A DNA stretch of 64,000 nt from an uncultured Campylobacter sp. (GCA_947090385.1 CAMUNZ010000001.1:1-64000), one strand, 5' to 3'. Numbered from the stretch's first letter, positions 45,788 through 55,390 are shown. Notes: a model not told the origin generated them from the letters alone. Made by a program: numbers and translations.

Positions 45788-47592
45788 TGCGACTTCGCTT
45801 AGTTTTTGGAATTTTTTGCGTCGTTTGGATAATTTTAATCACAAGAACTTATTATTTATCGATTAAATCAAATAAATATTTTGAACAAATCGCACAACAA
45901 AACATAACAAAAACAGAGTATTTAGCACCAATTAGAGGCGAAATTCGCGATGCTTTTGGAGAACTTTTAGCTGGAAATGAAATAGGTTTTTCAGTTTTTT
46001 TAAAACCGCATTTAAGAAAAAATTTAACATTATTAGATAAAGAAATTTCGAATTTAAGCGAAATTTTTGACCAAAATATCACAAAAATAAAAAAAGATTA
46101 TTTACGAGAAGATTCCGCTTATAATCAAAATTTTATTAAAATTATCGACTTTATATCTTACGATGAAATGGTGCCAAAAATCACAAAATTAAGTTTAAAT
46201 AAAAATCTTATAATAAAACCAACTTACAAAAGATTTTATCCAAACAACGAAATAGCCTCGCATATAATCGGCTATATCGGTAAAAGCGATAAAACAGAAA
46301 ATGAAAAAAATCCCGTTTCAAAAATAACAAATTTAGTCGGAAAAGATGGCATAGAAGGTTATTATAATGAAATTTTACAAGGAAATTTAGGAGAAAAAAA
46401 ATCAATTGTAAATGCCATAAATCAAATAGTTTCTGAAGTTTCTTATAAAAAACCGTTAAGCCAAGATATAAGTTTAAGCTTAGATTTAAGATTACAAAAA
46501 TACATCGGGGAATTAATGGGAAAAGACGCCGGAGTTGTCATCGTGATGAACGCTAAAAATGGAGAAATTCTAGCAGCAGGAAGTTATCCAGAATACGATT
46601 TAAATAAATTTATAACAGGCTGGAGTTATGACGAATGGCAAGATATTTTAAATCATCCAGAAAGAATGCTTGAAAATAAAATCGCAAGAGGACTTTATTC
46701 GCCAGGATCAATCGCAAAAATGTCGAGCGTAATGGCTTTTTTGAAAAGTAAAAAAATCGATGAAAAAACAAAAGTTATGTGCGATCCGTATTTCGAACTT
46801 GGAGGACGAAAGTTTCGAAATCACAACTCTTGGACAAGAGTGCTTATGACAGCAAGCGACGCTATAAAAGCAAGTTGCAATACATATTTTTACCGCGTAG
46901 CTTACGATGTCGGTATAAATTTGCTTTCACAAACGCTTTTAAAAATGGGTTTTGGGACAAAAACAAATATTGATTTACAAGGCGAAAATAAAGGAATTGT
47001 GCCAAATCCAGAATGGAAAAAACAGAGATTTTTAAAATATGGAAGAGAATTTTGGCTTTGGTATGATGGCGATACATTAAACACATCGATAGGTCAAGGA
47101 AATTTTTTAGTAACTCCTGTGCAAGTAGCAAAAAACACGGCTTTGATAGCCACAGGATATAGCGTCACGCCACATTTTTTAAAAAAAATAAACAAAAACG
47201 AAGTTGAGTTCAAAAAAGACGACATTTTAAATGATTTTGAAAAATCAAAACTTCCATATTTGCGAAAAGCCATGTGGCGAGTAGCAAATGAACAAGGTGG
47301 AACGGCTTTTTCTGCATTAGGAAAAAGCAAAATCGTAATTGCCGCAAAAACTGGTACGGCACAAGTTACTGGAATTTCACAAAATATAAAAAAAAGGATG
47401 AAAGAAGATGAAATGGCATATTTTTCAAGATCTCACGCTTGGATTACAAGCTATGCGCCTTTTGAAGATCCAAAATTTGTAGTAAGCGTCGTCATCGAAC
47501 ACGGCGGTCACGGCGGGACAATGGGCGGACCGATAGTTTATAAAATTTTTGAAAAATTAATCGAACTTGGATACATAAAAGAGAAAAAATGA
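45784..47592 (+). CDS. mrdA: penicillin-binding protein 2
   Basis: 602 residues with an N-terminal membrane helix (about residues 4-22). The pedestal domain includes 'YLAPIRGEIRDAFGELLAGN'. The transpeptidase domain has the S-x-x-K site in 'GLYSPGSIAKMSSV', S-x-N in 'IKASCNTYFYRVAY' and KTG in 'IAAKTGTAQVTG'. It cross-links side-wall peptidoglycan in the elongasome. It overlaps the genes on both sides by 4 nt. Confidence 0.92.
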   Translation: MMRLRLVFGIFCVVWIILITRTYYLSIKSNKYFEQIAQQNITKTEYLAPIRGEIRDAFGELLAGNEIGFSVFLKPHLRKNLTLLDKEISNLSEIFDQNITKIKKDYLREDSAYNQNFIKIIDFISYDEMVPKITKLSLNKNLIIKPTYKRFYPNNEIASHIIGYIGKSDKTENEKNPVSKITNLVGKDGIEGYYNEILQGNLGEKKSIVNAINQIVSEVSYKKPLSQDISLSLDLRLQKYIGELMGKDAGVVIVMNAKNGEILAAGSYPEYDLNKFITGWSYDEWQDILNHPERMLENKIARGLYSPGSIAKMSSVMAFLKSKKIDEKTKVMCDPYFELGGRKFRNHNSWTRVLMTASDAIKASCNTYFYRVAYDVGINLLSQTLLKMGFGTKTNIDLQGENKGIVPNPEWKKQRFLKYGREFWLWYDGDTLNTSIGQGNFLVTPVQVAKNTALIATGYSVTPHFLKKINKNEVEFKKDDILNDFEKSKLPYLRKAMWRVANEQGGTAFSALGKSKIVIAAKTGTAQVTGISQNIKKRMKEDEMAYFSRSHAWITSYAPFEDPKFVVSVVIEHGGHGGTMGGPIVYKIFEKLIELGYIKEKK

Positions 47593-48686
47593 AAACTGTT
47601 GTATTTATTTTGTCAAATTTAATTATTTTTTGCATGAATTTTTATATATATAAAATTTTTATTTCAATCAAATTCTTTGAAAATTTTAAAATCATTTTTG
47701 CGATTATTTTTATATTTATGGCGATTTTTTCGTTTATTTTTATAATGTGCGAGTTATTTAATCTTTTCAATCCGTTTTACAAAATTTCAGCTTTTTGTTT
47801 TGGGATTAGCTTTTTTGGCTTTTTTATATGCGTTTTTTATAATATTTGCGTAATTTTATTTGCCAAATTGAATATAAAAATTTTTCTAGATTTGATGCTT
47901 ATTTTAAGTTTTATTTTTTTTACGGCAAAAGGTTATTTAAATGCAATTTCGGTGCCAGATATAAAAAATGTCGAAATAAAAATTCAAAATTTAAAAAATC
48001 CTTTAAATTTCGCCATGGTAAGCGATTTGCATGTCGGAAAATATTTAAACAAAGATTTTGTAAAAAATTTAGTTGATAAAATAAATCAGATAAAAAATCT
48101 TGACGCAGTTTTTATAGTCGGCGATATAATTGATTTAAAAGGCGATGAAATCGGCGATCAACTGGACGATTTAAAAAATTTAAAAAGCAAATTTGGGACG
48201 TTTTACGTAAGCGGAAATCACGAATTCTATCAAGATATAGAAGGAATTTTAAACAAAATTTCAAGTTTAAATATCAAAATTTTAGACAACAAAAATTTTA
48301 AATTAAACGATATAAATTTGGTAGGAATTAGCGATTTAAGTGGTTTTTGGTTTAATAGATTTTTACCAGATATAAAAACTGCTTTTAAAAATATCGATCC
48401 AAAAAAGCCGATAATTTTGCTTTCACATCAACCAAAATTTATCACAAAATTTCTTTTAAAATCCAAGTTTAAAGCCGATTTAGTTTTAAGCGGACACACT
48501 CACGCTGGGCAAATTTTTCCATTTCATTTTTTGGTAAAATTAGATCAGCCATTTTTATACGGACTTTATAATTTTGATGAAAATTCACAAATTTATGTAA
48601 GTAGCGGAGCTGGATTTTGGGGACCACCGTTTAGAATTTTTGCAAAAAATGAAATCGTAAATTTAAAATTAAAAGGATATAAATGA
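47589..48686 (+). CDS. membrane-anchored metallophosphoesterase (YkuE-like)
   Basis: 365 residues. Residues 1-120 form four or so membrane helices, followed by a calcineurin-like domain: 'FAMVSDLHVGKYL', 'AVFIVGDIIDLKG', 'FYVSGNHEFYQD', 'IILLSHQPKF' and 'LVLSGHTHAGQIFPF' supply the dinuclear metal ligands. Relatives act on phospholipids or other phosphate esters at the inner membrane; the substrate is not known here. Overlaps of 4 nt join it to mrdA and psd. Confidence 0.85.
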   Translation: MKTVVFILSNLIIFCMNFYIYKIFISIKFFENFKIIFAIIFIFMAIFSFIFIMCELFNLFNPFYKISAFCFGISFFGFFICVFYNICVILFAKLNIKIFLDLMLILSFIFFTAKGYLNAISVPDIKNVEIKIQNLKNPLNFAMVSDLHVGKYLNKDFVKNLVDKINQIKNLDAVFIVGDIIDLKGDEIGDQLDDLKNLKSKFGTFYVSGNHEFYQDIEGILNKISSLNIKILDNKNFKLNDINLVGISDLSGFWFNRFLPDIKTAFKNIDPKKPIILLSHQPKFITKFLLKSKFKADLVLSGHTHAGQIFPFHFLVKLDQPFLYGLYNFDENSQIYVSSGAGFWGPPFRIFAKNEIVNLKLKGYK

Positions 48687-49468
48687 CAAATTTAATATCA
48701 AAAATTTTTGGAATTTTAGCAAATTTTAAATTCCCAAAATTTTTTCAAAATTTTTTAAATTCTTGGTATGTAAAACATTTCAAAATCGACATGAATGAGT
48801 TTAAAAATCCTAGCGATTACACAAGTTTAAATGAACTTTTTACAAGAAGTTTGCAAATAAAACGTGAAATTTCACAAGACAAAGATAGTTTTTTAAGCCC
48901 TAGTGATGGAAAAATTTACGCTTTTGGCATCGCTGATAAATTTAGCGCAATTAGCGTAAAAGGTGCATTTTATGATATAAAAACTCTACTTGATGATCTT
49001 TGTGATAAAGAAAATTTATTTTATATAAATTTATATTTATCACCAAAAGATTATCATCATTATCATTCGCCTTGCGATATGCAAATTTTGTCTGCACTTT
49101 ATGTGCCGGGAATTTTAAAATCTGTGGCGAAAAATCCGCTTTTAAAAAATTATAATTTGTATTCGACAAATGAAAGAGTTATTTTGAAATGTCTTGCACA
49201 AAATTCGATTTTTTATCTTGTTTTTGTCGGCGCTTTAAATGTCGGCAAAATGAAATTTGATTTCGACGAAAAAATACAAACAAACGCAAAAATTGGCAAA
49301 AATTTATATGAATATAAAAATTTATTTATAAAAAAAGGCGAACATTTAGGAAATTTTGAACTTGGTTCTACGATTTTAATTTTATGTGAAAAAGAATTTA
49401 TAGATTTTTCAAGTTTAACTTTAAAAGATGTAAAATTTGGCGAAATTTTAGGAAATTTTAAAATTTAA
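48683..49468 (+). CDS. psd: phosphatidylserine decarboxylase
   Basis: 261 residues. The self-cleaving LGST motif lies at about residues 227-230 ('NFELGSTILIL'); Ser229 becomes the pyruvoyl group. 'FLSPSDGKIYAFG' and 'LYLSPKDYHHYHSPCDMQI' are the conserved upstream blocks. The enzyme makes phosphatidylethanolamine at the inner membrane. ATGA overlap with the phosphoesterase gene places both in the same transcript. Confidence 0.92.
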   Translation: MTNLISKIFGILANFKFPKFFQNFLNSWYVKHFKIDMNEFKNPSDYTSLNELFTRSLQIKREISQDKDSFLSPSDGKIYAFGIADKFSAISVKGAFYDIKTLLDDLCDKENLFYINLYLSPKDYHHYHSPCDMQILSALYVPGILKSVAKNPLLKNYNLYSTNERVILKCLAQNSIFYLVFVGALNVGKMKFDFDEKIQTNAKIGKNLYEYKNLFIKKGEHLGNFELGSTILILCEKEFIDFSSLTLKDVKFGEILGNFKI

Positions 49469-49535
49469 TTAAACTTAATTTTTATTGTGATAAAATCGCA
49501 CTTTCATAAGTGTTTGAAAATTTAAAGGAGCAAAA

Positions 49536-49982
49536 ATGAGAAATGCTTTTACTATGATTGAATTAATTTTTGTCATAATAGTTTTAGGAATTTTAGCAGG
49601 TGTCGCGATACCTAAGCTCTCAGCTACAAGAGATGATGCCACAATCGCAAAAATGCGTTCTGACATAGGAAGTATAAGAGCAGGAATCGTAAATAAAAGA
49701 AATGCTCAAATGATGAGAGGAAATAACGCTTATCCAAAATTGGAAGATGGCTGCACAGGATTGTTTTGCAATATTCTTCAATACGGCATAACAGATTCTG
49801 GAGCAAACGCAAAAAATGGTTGGCACAAATTAAAAGAAGTAGATGGTGTGATAACTTATCAAGCAAGTGTTGGTAGCAAGAAAACAACATTTACTTATTG
49901 CAACAAAAATACAAAAACTTGCAAAGCCGGTCAATTTATTTGCAACGCTAGCGATCCTTTGTGTGATACATTAACAAGATAA
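49536..49982 (+). CDS. type II secretion/type IV pilin-like protein
   Basis: 148 residues with a strong AAAGGAGC SD. The short leader MRNA is followed by 'FTMIELIFVIIVLGILAGVA', the prepilin cleavage site and hydrophobic spine with Glu5 of the mature protein. The C-terminal part has Cys residues in 'EDGCTGLFCNILQ' and in 'YCNKNTKTCKAGQFICNASD' that may form disulfides. It is likely a pseudopilin of the Campylobacter DNA-uptake (Cts) system, which fits the ComFC-like gene elsewhere, but the exact subunit is uncertain. Confidence 0.82.
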   Translation: MRNAFTMIELIFVIIVLGILAGVAIPKLSATRDDATIAKMRSDIGSIRAGIVNKRNAQMMRGNNAYPKLEDGCTGLFCNILQYGITDSGANAKNGWHKLKEVDGVITYQASVGSKKTTFTYCNKNTKTCKAGQFICNASDPLCDTLTR

Positions 49983-51899
49983 GTGTTTTTTTATAAAATA
50001 GCTATTTTAGGGGCAAATTTAGCCCCTTTAACTTATTGCTATCCCAAAAAATTATCAAATTTTCAAATCGTAAAAGTATCGATTAGAAATAAAATTTCTT
50101 TTGGAATGATTTTAGAAGAGACAAATCAACCAAAGTTTAAAACGATAGAAATTTTAGAAATAACACAAAAATTTTTCACATCTTTTCAAGTAAAGTTAGC
50201 GTATTTTGTAGCGAGTTATTATGTGACATCTCTTGGCATTGCTTTTGATATTTTTATACCAAAAATCAATCAAGAAGAAGAAAAGAATAAAAACGAAATT
50301 TTAAATATCCCGAATTTAAATGATTTTCAAAAAAAAGCAAGAGATTTTGCATTAAATAATAAAACAAGCCTTATTTTTGGTGATACAGGAAGTGGAAAAA
50401 GCGAAATTTATTTTGATTTGATAGCAAAAACTTTAAAAAAAAACAGACAAGTTTTATTTTTAATGCCAGAAATTTCATTAACTCCACAAATGACAAAACG
50501 ATTAAAAAACTATTTTGGTGAAAGTTTTGAAATTTGGCATTCAAAAATAAATCCAAAAAAAAAGCAAGAAATTTTACAAAATTTTTATTCAAAAAAGATA
50601 AACTTCATAGCTGGAGCGAGATCGGCGCTATTTTTGCCTTGGGATGATTTAGGATTAATCATAATCGACGAAGAGCACGACGATAGTTATAAAAATGCAA
50701 ACGCGCCAAGATACAATGCGAGAGATTTAGCAATTTTTGCGGCAAATAAATTCGAAAATTTAAAAGTAGTTTTAGGTAGCGCAACCCCTTCACTTACGAC
50801 ATTTTACAAACAAAAAACTTTTCGTTTAAAAGGAACATTTTTCGAAAGCAAAAAAAAGTTTTTTTATGATGAAAATTTGCCAGAAATTTCGCCAAATATA
50901 ATTTTTGCAATAAAAAAATGTCTAGGAGAAAAAAAACAATGCGTAGTTTTTTTGCCAATTAGAGCGAATTTTAGATTTGTTATTTGCTTAAAATGTGGCG
51001 AAATCGTAAAATGTCCATTTTGTAGCGTCGGCATGAGTTTTCACAAAGACACACATTATTTAAAATGCCATTATTGTGGTTACACGACATTTTTTAAAAC
51101 AAAATGTCAAAAATGTGGCAATGAAACGATGGAAAATAAAAAAATCGGCACGAGCGAAGTTGTAAAAAAATTAAATGAAATTTTTAAAACAGCAAATATC
51201 GCAAAATTTGACCGCGACGAAATAACAACACAAAAAAAACTAGAAAAATTATTAAACGATTTTAATTCGCAAAAAATAGATATATTAGTCGGCACACAAA
51301 TGCTTAGCAAAGGGCACGATTATCATAATGTCGCTTTAGTTGTTATCATGGGATTAGATGAATATTTAAGTTATCCAGATTTTAGAGCGCGCGAAAAAAC
51401 GCTCGCACTTGCTATGCAAGTAAGCGGAAGAACTGGCAGAAAAGGCGAAGGAAAAATTTTAATACAAACTCAAAAAAGAGATTTTTTCGAAAAATATATA
51501 CAAAATTACGATGAATTTTTAAAAGATGAGATGGAATTTAGAAAAAATTTATATCCGCCATTTTTTAGAATTATGCGAGTTTTGATAACGCATGCAAACG
51601 AAAAAACTGCACAAAAAAGTTTAGATGAATGTTTAAAAATTTTAAAAAATTTTGCACCTAAAAAAATTTCTTACGAAAAAGCATACGAAATGGCACAAAA
51701 TAACAAAATTTCGCAAGAAAACAGCGATTTTTTTGAAATAATTGGATACGGAAAAGCCAGAATAGAATTTTTAGCTAAAAAATTTCGTTTTGAAATTTTA
51801 CTTCGCGCAAAAGATTATAAAATTTTATTAAAAATTGCAAAACTTTGTGCAGAAATTCCAAATACTCAAATCGACATGGATGCGATAAATTTTAATTAA
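49983..51899 (+). CDS. priA: primosomal protein N' (replication restart helicase)
   Basis: 638 residues from GTG 49983, which directly abuts the pseudopilin stop. Walker A 'FGDTGSGKSEIYF', Walker B 'LIIIDEEHDDSYKN' and 'VVLGSATPSLTTF' come first. A zinc-binding part follows with Cys pairs in 'CLKCGEIVKCPFC', 'KCHYCGYTTFF' and 'KCQKCGNETM'. The helicase C-terminal half has 'ILVGTQMLSKGHDYHNVAL' and 'AMQVSGRTGRKGEG'. PriA reloads the replisome at stalled forks. A terminator follows. Confidence 0.93.
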   Translation: MFFYKIAILGANLAPLTYCYPKKLSNFQIVKVSIRNKISFGMILEETNQPKFKTIEILEITQKFFTSFQVKLAYFVASYYVTSLGIAFDIFIPKINQEEEKNKNEILNIPNLNDFQKKARDFALNNKTSLIFGDTGSGKSEIYFDLIAKTLKKNRQVLFLMPEISLTPQMTKRLKNYFGESFEIWHSKINPKKKQEILQNFYSKKINFIAGARSALFLPWDDLGLIIIDEEHDDSYKNANAPRYNARDLAIFAANKFENLKVVLGSATPSLTTFYKQKTFRLKGTFFESKKKFFYDENLPEISPNIIFAIKKCLGEKKQCVVFLPIRANFRFVICLKCGEIVKCPFCSVGMSFHKDTHYLKCHYCGYTTFFKTKCQKCGNETMENKKIGTSEVVKKLNEIFKTANIAKFDRDEITTQKKLEKLLNDFNSQKIDILVGTQMLSKGHDYHNVALVVIMGLDEYLSYPDFRAREKTLALAMQVSGRTGRKGEGKILIQTQKRDFFEKYIQNYDEFLKDEMEFRKNLYPPFFRIMRVLITHANEKTAQKSLDECLKILKNFAPKKISYEKAYEMAQNNKISQENSDFFEIIGYGKARIEFLAKKFRFEILLRAKDYKILLKIAKLCAEIPNTQIDMDAINFN

Positions 51900-51904
51900 A
51901 AAAT

Positions 51905-51934
51905 AAAAACCTGGGAATTTCACCCAGGATTTTT
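51905..51934 (+). terminator. rho-independent terminator after priA
   Basis: CCTGGG (51910-51915) and CCCAGG (51923-51928) form a GC-rich stem with A5 before and ATTTTT after, the clearest terminator of the window. Confidence 0.8.
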
Positions 51935-51940
51935 CAAAGA

Positions 51941-51999
51941 AAGGAGATAAACAGATGAAAAAACTCATCTGTAAAACTCCGAAATTATATTACTTTTAA
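51941..51999 (+). CDS. possible 14-aa ORF with strong SD and hairpin start
   Basis: AAGGAG (51941-51946) precedes ATG 51955, which encodes MKKLICKTPKLYYF and stops at 51997-51999. ACAGATGA (51951-51958) and TCATCTGT (51965-51972) form a perfect 8-bp stem that hides the start codon. No downstream gene on this strand uses it, since the next gene runs the other way. It may be a regulated micropeptide, a small RNA or a relic; no family is recognised. Confidence 0.35.
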
Positions 52000-52035
52000 T
52001 TTTAATATAAAATTAATTTTCTAAAAATATGCTTT

Positions 52036-52920
52036 TTATTTTCTTAATAAAAAAGTACAGCATAAAATCAATAAAAATCCCAAAACATCTATCCAAATCA
52101 AAGGAGTATTTAACCAAAAAAATGCAAAAAAAGCAGCGCTTAATGGCTCAAAACAAGCAAGCAAAGACGCTCTTGATGGTCCAATGATAAAAACGCCAGT
52201 CATGTAAAGACTAAAAGCAGCAATTGTTCCTAAAAAAACGATTACAAAAAAGGCAAAAAAACTTTCAAAATCATAAATAAAATTTTGTTCCCAAACTCTA
52301 AAGATAAAAATAGCAAGAATTCCGGCTAAAAAAAGCCCCCAAGCGAGACAGTAGCAAACGGAGTATTTTTCATTTATAGAAGTTGGAATTAAGTTGTAAC
52401 ACATCGTAGCAAAAGCACAAATAAGGCAAGCAATTAAAGCTTTTTGACTCAAAATCAAAGTGTCAAATTTTCCATGCGTTGCTAATAAAAAAACTCCCAA
52501 AGCAGCACAAATCAAAGCTAAAATTTCAACAAGTTTTGGCATTTTTTTATTTTTTATCGTAACAAAAATTAAAATCATAGCAGGAGCTGAGTATTGAATC
52601 ACGGTCGCGACGGCGGCATTGCTTAACTCTATGCTGTAAAAATATGTATATTGACAAAGCCCAAGCCCAATAACCGCATACAAAAATAAAGTGAAAATAT
52701 CTTTAGAATTTTTAAAAATTCTAAAGATTTGCATCTTTTGTTTATATGCAAAAAAAATCAACATAAAAATTCCAGACATAAGCAAACGAAAAGGGACTAA
52801 AAGATCTGAAGTTATGTTTTTTTGCATAAATAAAAACTGCCCGCAAGCCCCACTAAATCCCCACAAAATTCCACCAATAACCGTGCAAATAACGCCAAAT
52901 TTATATGAATTTTTAAACAT
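52036..52920 (-). CDS. EamA/RhaT-type DMT transporter
   Basis: 294 residues with ten hydrophobic helices in two halves. 'GGILWGFSGACGQFLF' opens the first half and 'SRASLLACFEPLSAAFFAFF' the second, with the family E-P-L motif. The substrate is unknown; relatives export amino acids or metabolites. Its ATG shares a base with the stop of the cytochrome gene upstream (minus strand), so the two are coupled. Confidence 0.85.
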   Translation of the reverse strand: MFKNSYKFGVICTVIGGILWGFSGACGQFLFMQKNITSDLLVPFRLLMSGIFMLIFFAYKQKMQIFRIFKNSKDIFTLFLYAVIGLGLCQYTYFYSIELSNAAVATVIQYSAPAMILIFVTIKNKKMPKLVEILALICAALGVFLLATHGKFDTLILSQKALIACLICAFATMCYNLIPTSINEKYSVCYCLAWGLFLAGILAIFIFRVWEQNFIYDFESFFAFFVIVFLGTIAAFSLYMTGVFIIGPSRASLLACFEPLSAAFFAFFWLNTPLIWIDVLGFLLILCCTFLLRK

Positions 52921-53213
52921 TACAATTGCTCTTTTATAAATTTTGCTAATTCTTCGATTCTTGTTTGATTTAAATCGGCAACCACAGGCAACATAGATCT
53001 TTTTAAAGCATTTCCATAAGAGCCGTTTTTATAACCATTTAAAGTTTTAATAATCTCTTCTTCTGTCAAGGACGCTAAAATTTTGCTATTTCCAAGGGCA
53101 ATTTTTTCAGCATTTTTTCCGTGACAAACAGCGCATTTTACTTTATAAAATTTTGCTATATCATCGCAAAACACAAATGAAAAAATAAAAACAGATAAAA
53201 ACAAAACTTTCAT
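52920..53213 (-). CDS. small periplasmic c-type cytochrome
   Basis: 97 residues. A signal peptide (residues 1-17, ending around FCD) is followed by 'YKVKCAVCHGKNAEKIALG', with heme-binding CxxCH, and 'RSMLPVV' with the likely axial Met. It is of the cytochrome c-553 size, a soluble electron carrier. Block by block it matches the lipoprotein cytochrome at 37271 ('ALGxSxxLAxL', 'GYxNGxYG', 'ELAKFIK'), so the two are paralogs differing in anchoring. Confidence 0.85.
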   Translation of the reverse strand: MKVLFLSVFIFSFVFCDDIAKFYKVKCAVCHGKNAEKIALGNSKILASLTEEEIIKTLNGYKNGSYGNALKRSMLPVVADLNQTRIEELAKFIKEQL

Positions 53214-53334
53214 TTCTTGCCTTAAAATTTTTATGATATTTTACTATAAAAATATTTGATTAAATTTTAAGTTTAAATTTTAATTTTACGTAATATCATG
53301 TAAAATTATCACAAAAATACAAAAAGGATAAAAA

Positions 53335-53739
53335 ATGAAAAAATATATTTTAGTTTTAATGATATTTTTTTGCGGATGCGCGCCGTATAGCGTCGATGCG
53401 TTAAAATACACAACGCCACAATATAAAAAATCATCACAAGAAAATAAATTTATATCAAAAGAAAACAACTGCGAATTTTTGGGCGACGCCATTTATACGT
53501 CACAAGAACTTGCGAAAATTTATGAAGAAAATTATGGCGGAGTTGATTTTACAATGTTTGAAAAATACGCCGTTTTGGCAAATGGTTTAATAGCACAAAA
53601 AACTTATGATTTAGGTGGAAATTTATATTATTATCCAGAAGTTTATGCGCCAAGATATGCTTATTTAGAACTTATGCAAAAAAAGAAAATTTGCGCAAAA
53701 ATGTATAAATGCAAATGCATTTATACGGATTGTTTATAA
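53335..53739 (+). CDS. putative lipoprotein of unknown function
   Basis: 134 residues after an AAAGGATAAAA SD. The signal peptide ends in 'MIFFCGCAPYS', with Cys residues at positions suited to lipidation. The rest has 'NCEFLGDAIYTSQELAKIYE' and 'DLGGNLYYYPEVYAPRYAYL', and a Cys-rich end ('CAKMYKCKCIYTDCL'). The first block loosely recalls DUF4156-type lipoproteins, but I do not claim the family. The stop overlaps the converging methylase gene by 6 nt. Confidence 0.6.
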   Translation: MKKYILVLMIFFCGCAPYSVDALKYTTPQYKKSSQENKFISKENNCEFLGDAIYTSQELAKIYEENYGGVDFTMFEKYAVLANGLIAQKTYDLGGNLYYYPEVYAPRYAYLELMQKKKICAKMYKCKCIYTDCL

Positions 53740-54831
53740 ATTTTTTTTTAAAACAAATAAATACTCTTTTACATAAATTTCGCGGCTGTTTAAATTTCTA
53801 CTTCCGCGAAAGACATTGTATTTTTTTTCCAAAATTTCAACTCGTCCAAATTTGCTCAAATTTGTTAAAAATTCATCTTTTTTTATAAAACCATCAGAAT
53901 TGTAAGATATTAGTATAAATTTCGCTTTTAAATCGCTTATCATATCGAAAAACGCGTTAAATGCTTTTTGTTTTTTATTGTAATCGCTTCTATTCCAATC
54001 GTTTGGAATTCCAGAAATTTCAGAAATTTTATTTGGTTTTTTTTGTGACGCGATCAAATTTAACATAAAATAATTTGATCCATAAGGATGCTGATTGTAA
54101 GGAGGATCTATATAGCATAAATCAATATTTTCAAGCTCTTTTGCGAGAATATTTGCATTTTTTTGATAAACCTCAAAATCGACGCAAAAATTCGAAAAAA
54201 TGGGCATCTGCAAAGACATTTTTGCTTTTATTCTGCTTAATGCATTTTTTCCATTTCCACCAAATTCGCCGATGCCGTTTTTATTTTTATAAAAACCTTT
54301 AAAAATTCCGCTTGTATTTGTGTGATTGCTAGCAAGATATAAAAGTGGCGCGATAAAAAATTTTTGCAAATTTTTATCGATTTTTGAAATTTCATCTCTT
54401 GCCGTATCGATAAAATTCGCATTAAATTTTGTATAAAAAACTCTTTCGCCGTTTTTTATATCGTTATCATTTTGTGGAGCATAAAGCTCACTTATAAAAC
54501 CGCTATGAAAATTTTGATTAATTTTTGTTTTTAACTTGATAAAATTATTTGAAATTTCAGCTAAAATTTCACTGTTTGCATTTGTAAGATAGCATTCGTT
54601 TATAATCCTTGAATACAACTCTAAATCATTTGCAACCAAAAAATTCGAATGAGCTTTTAGAAATCTTGCGACAATCCCACTACCACTAAAAAGATCAACT
54701 GAGTTTAACTTATTTTTTTTTAACTCTTTTTTTACAAAATTCACGCCATCATTTATGAAGTTTAGCAAATTTCGCTTATTTCCAATATAAGTTATAATCT
54801 GTTTTTTTAAAAATTTTTCATTTTCTTGCAT
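53734..54831 (-). CDS. orphan D12-class adenine-specific DNA methyltransferase
   Basis: 365 residues. 'ITYIGNKRNLLNFINDGV' is the substrate-loop motif of D12 enzymes, 'VDLFSGSGIVARFLK' the SAM-binding motif and 'LCYIDPPYNQHPYGSNYFML' the catalytic DPPY. It should methylate N6 of adenine in a specific site. No nuclease gene is adjacent, so it is either an orphan regulator or the survivor of a restriction system. The frame is intact. Confidence 0.85.
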   Translation of the reverse strand: MQENEKFLKKQIITYIGNKRNLLNFINDGVNFVKKELKKNKLNSVDLFSGSGIVARFLKAHSNFLVANDLELYSRIINECYLTNANSEILAEISNNFIKLKTKINQNFHSGFISELYAPQNDNDIKNGERVFYTKFNANFIDTARDEISKIDKNLQKFFIAPLLYLASNHTNTSGIFKGFYKNKNGIGEFGGNGKNALSRIKAKMSLQMPIFSNFCVDFEVYQKNANILAKELENIDLCYIDPPYNQHPYGSNYFMLNLIASQKKPNKISEISGIPNDWNRSDYNKKQKAFNAFFDMISDLKAKFILISYNSDGFIKKDEFLTNLSKFGRVEILEKKYNVFRGSRNLNSREIYVKEYLFVLKKNL

Positions 54832-54874
54832 GAAAATCCATTAAAAGCCAAAATTGAATTTGGCTTTTAAAAAA

Positions 54875-55390
54875 TTATTTGTAGTTTTTTATCGAGTTTT
54901 CCAAAATTTCTTCTGCTGTTTTAATATCTGCAAAATCTTTTACTTTTACAAATTTTCCTGGCTCTAAAACTTTATAGGTCTCAAAGAAATTTTTGATTTT
55001 ATTTAAAGTGGCTTTTGGTAAATCGTCAATTGATTTTATATTTTCAAATCTTGGATCGATTTTGCTAACTGGCACGGCAAGAAGTTTTTCATCCATTCCA
55101 GCCTCATCTTCCATAATCAAAACGCCGATTAATCTACAAGGTATAACACTACCTGCTTGAAGCGGATACTCATTTAAAACCAAAATATCAACCGGATCAC
55201 CGTCTTTTGCTAATGTATTTGGTACAAATCCATAATTTGCGGGATAAAACATAGCAGAATACAAAACTCTATCCACGCAAACTGCGCCACTAGTTTTATC
55301 TATTTCATATTTTATGTTTGATCCGTAAGGAATTTCTATAACCGCGTTAATTTTTTCACCATTTTTTGATTTTATTTTTGATACATCCAT
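54875..55390 (-). CDS. ppa: inorganic pyrophosphatase
   Basis: 171 residues, family I soluble enzyme that splits pyrophosphate to drive biosynthesis. 'VIEIPYGSNIKYEIDK', 'YPANYGFVPNTLAKDGDPVD' with the metal-binding Asp cluster, and 'GVLIMEDEAGMDEKLLAV' are conserved. It lies 3 nt after adk, and the order aspS-adk-ppa is as in C. jejuni Cj0640c-Cj0638c. Confidence 0.94.
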   Translation of the reverse strand: MDVSKIKSKNGEKINAVIEIPYGSNIKYEIDKTSGAVCVDRVLYSAMFYPANYGFVPNTLAKDGDPVDILVLNEYPLQAGSVIPCRLIGVLIMEDEAGMDEKLLAVPVSKIDPRFENIKSIDDLPKATLNKIKNFFETYKVLEPGKFVKVKDFADIKTAEEILENSIKNYK

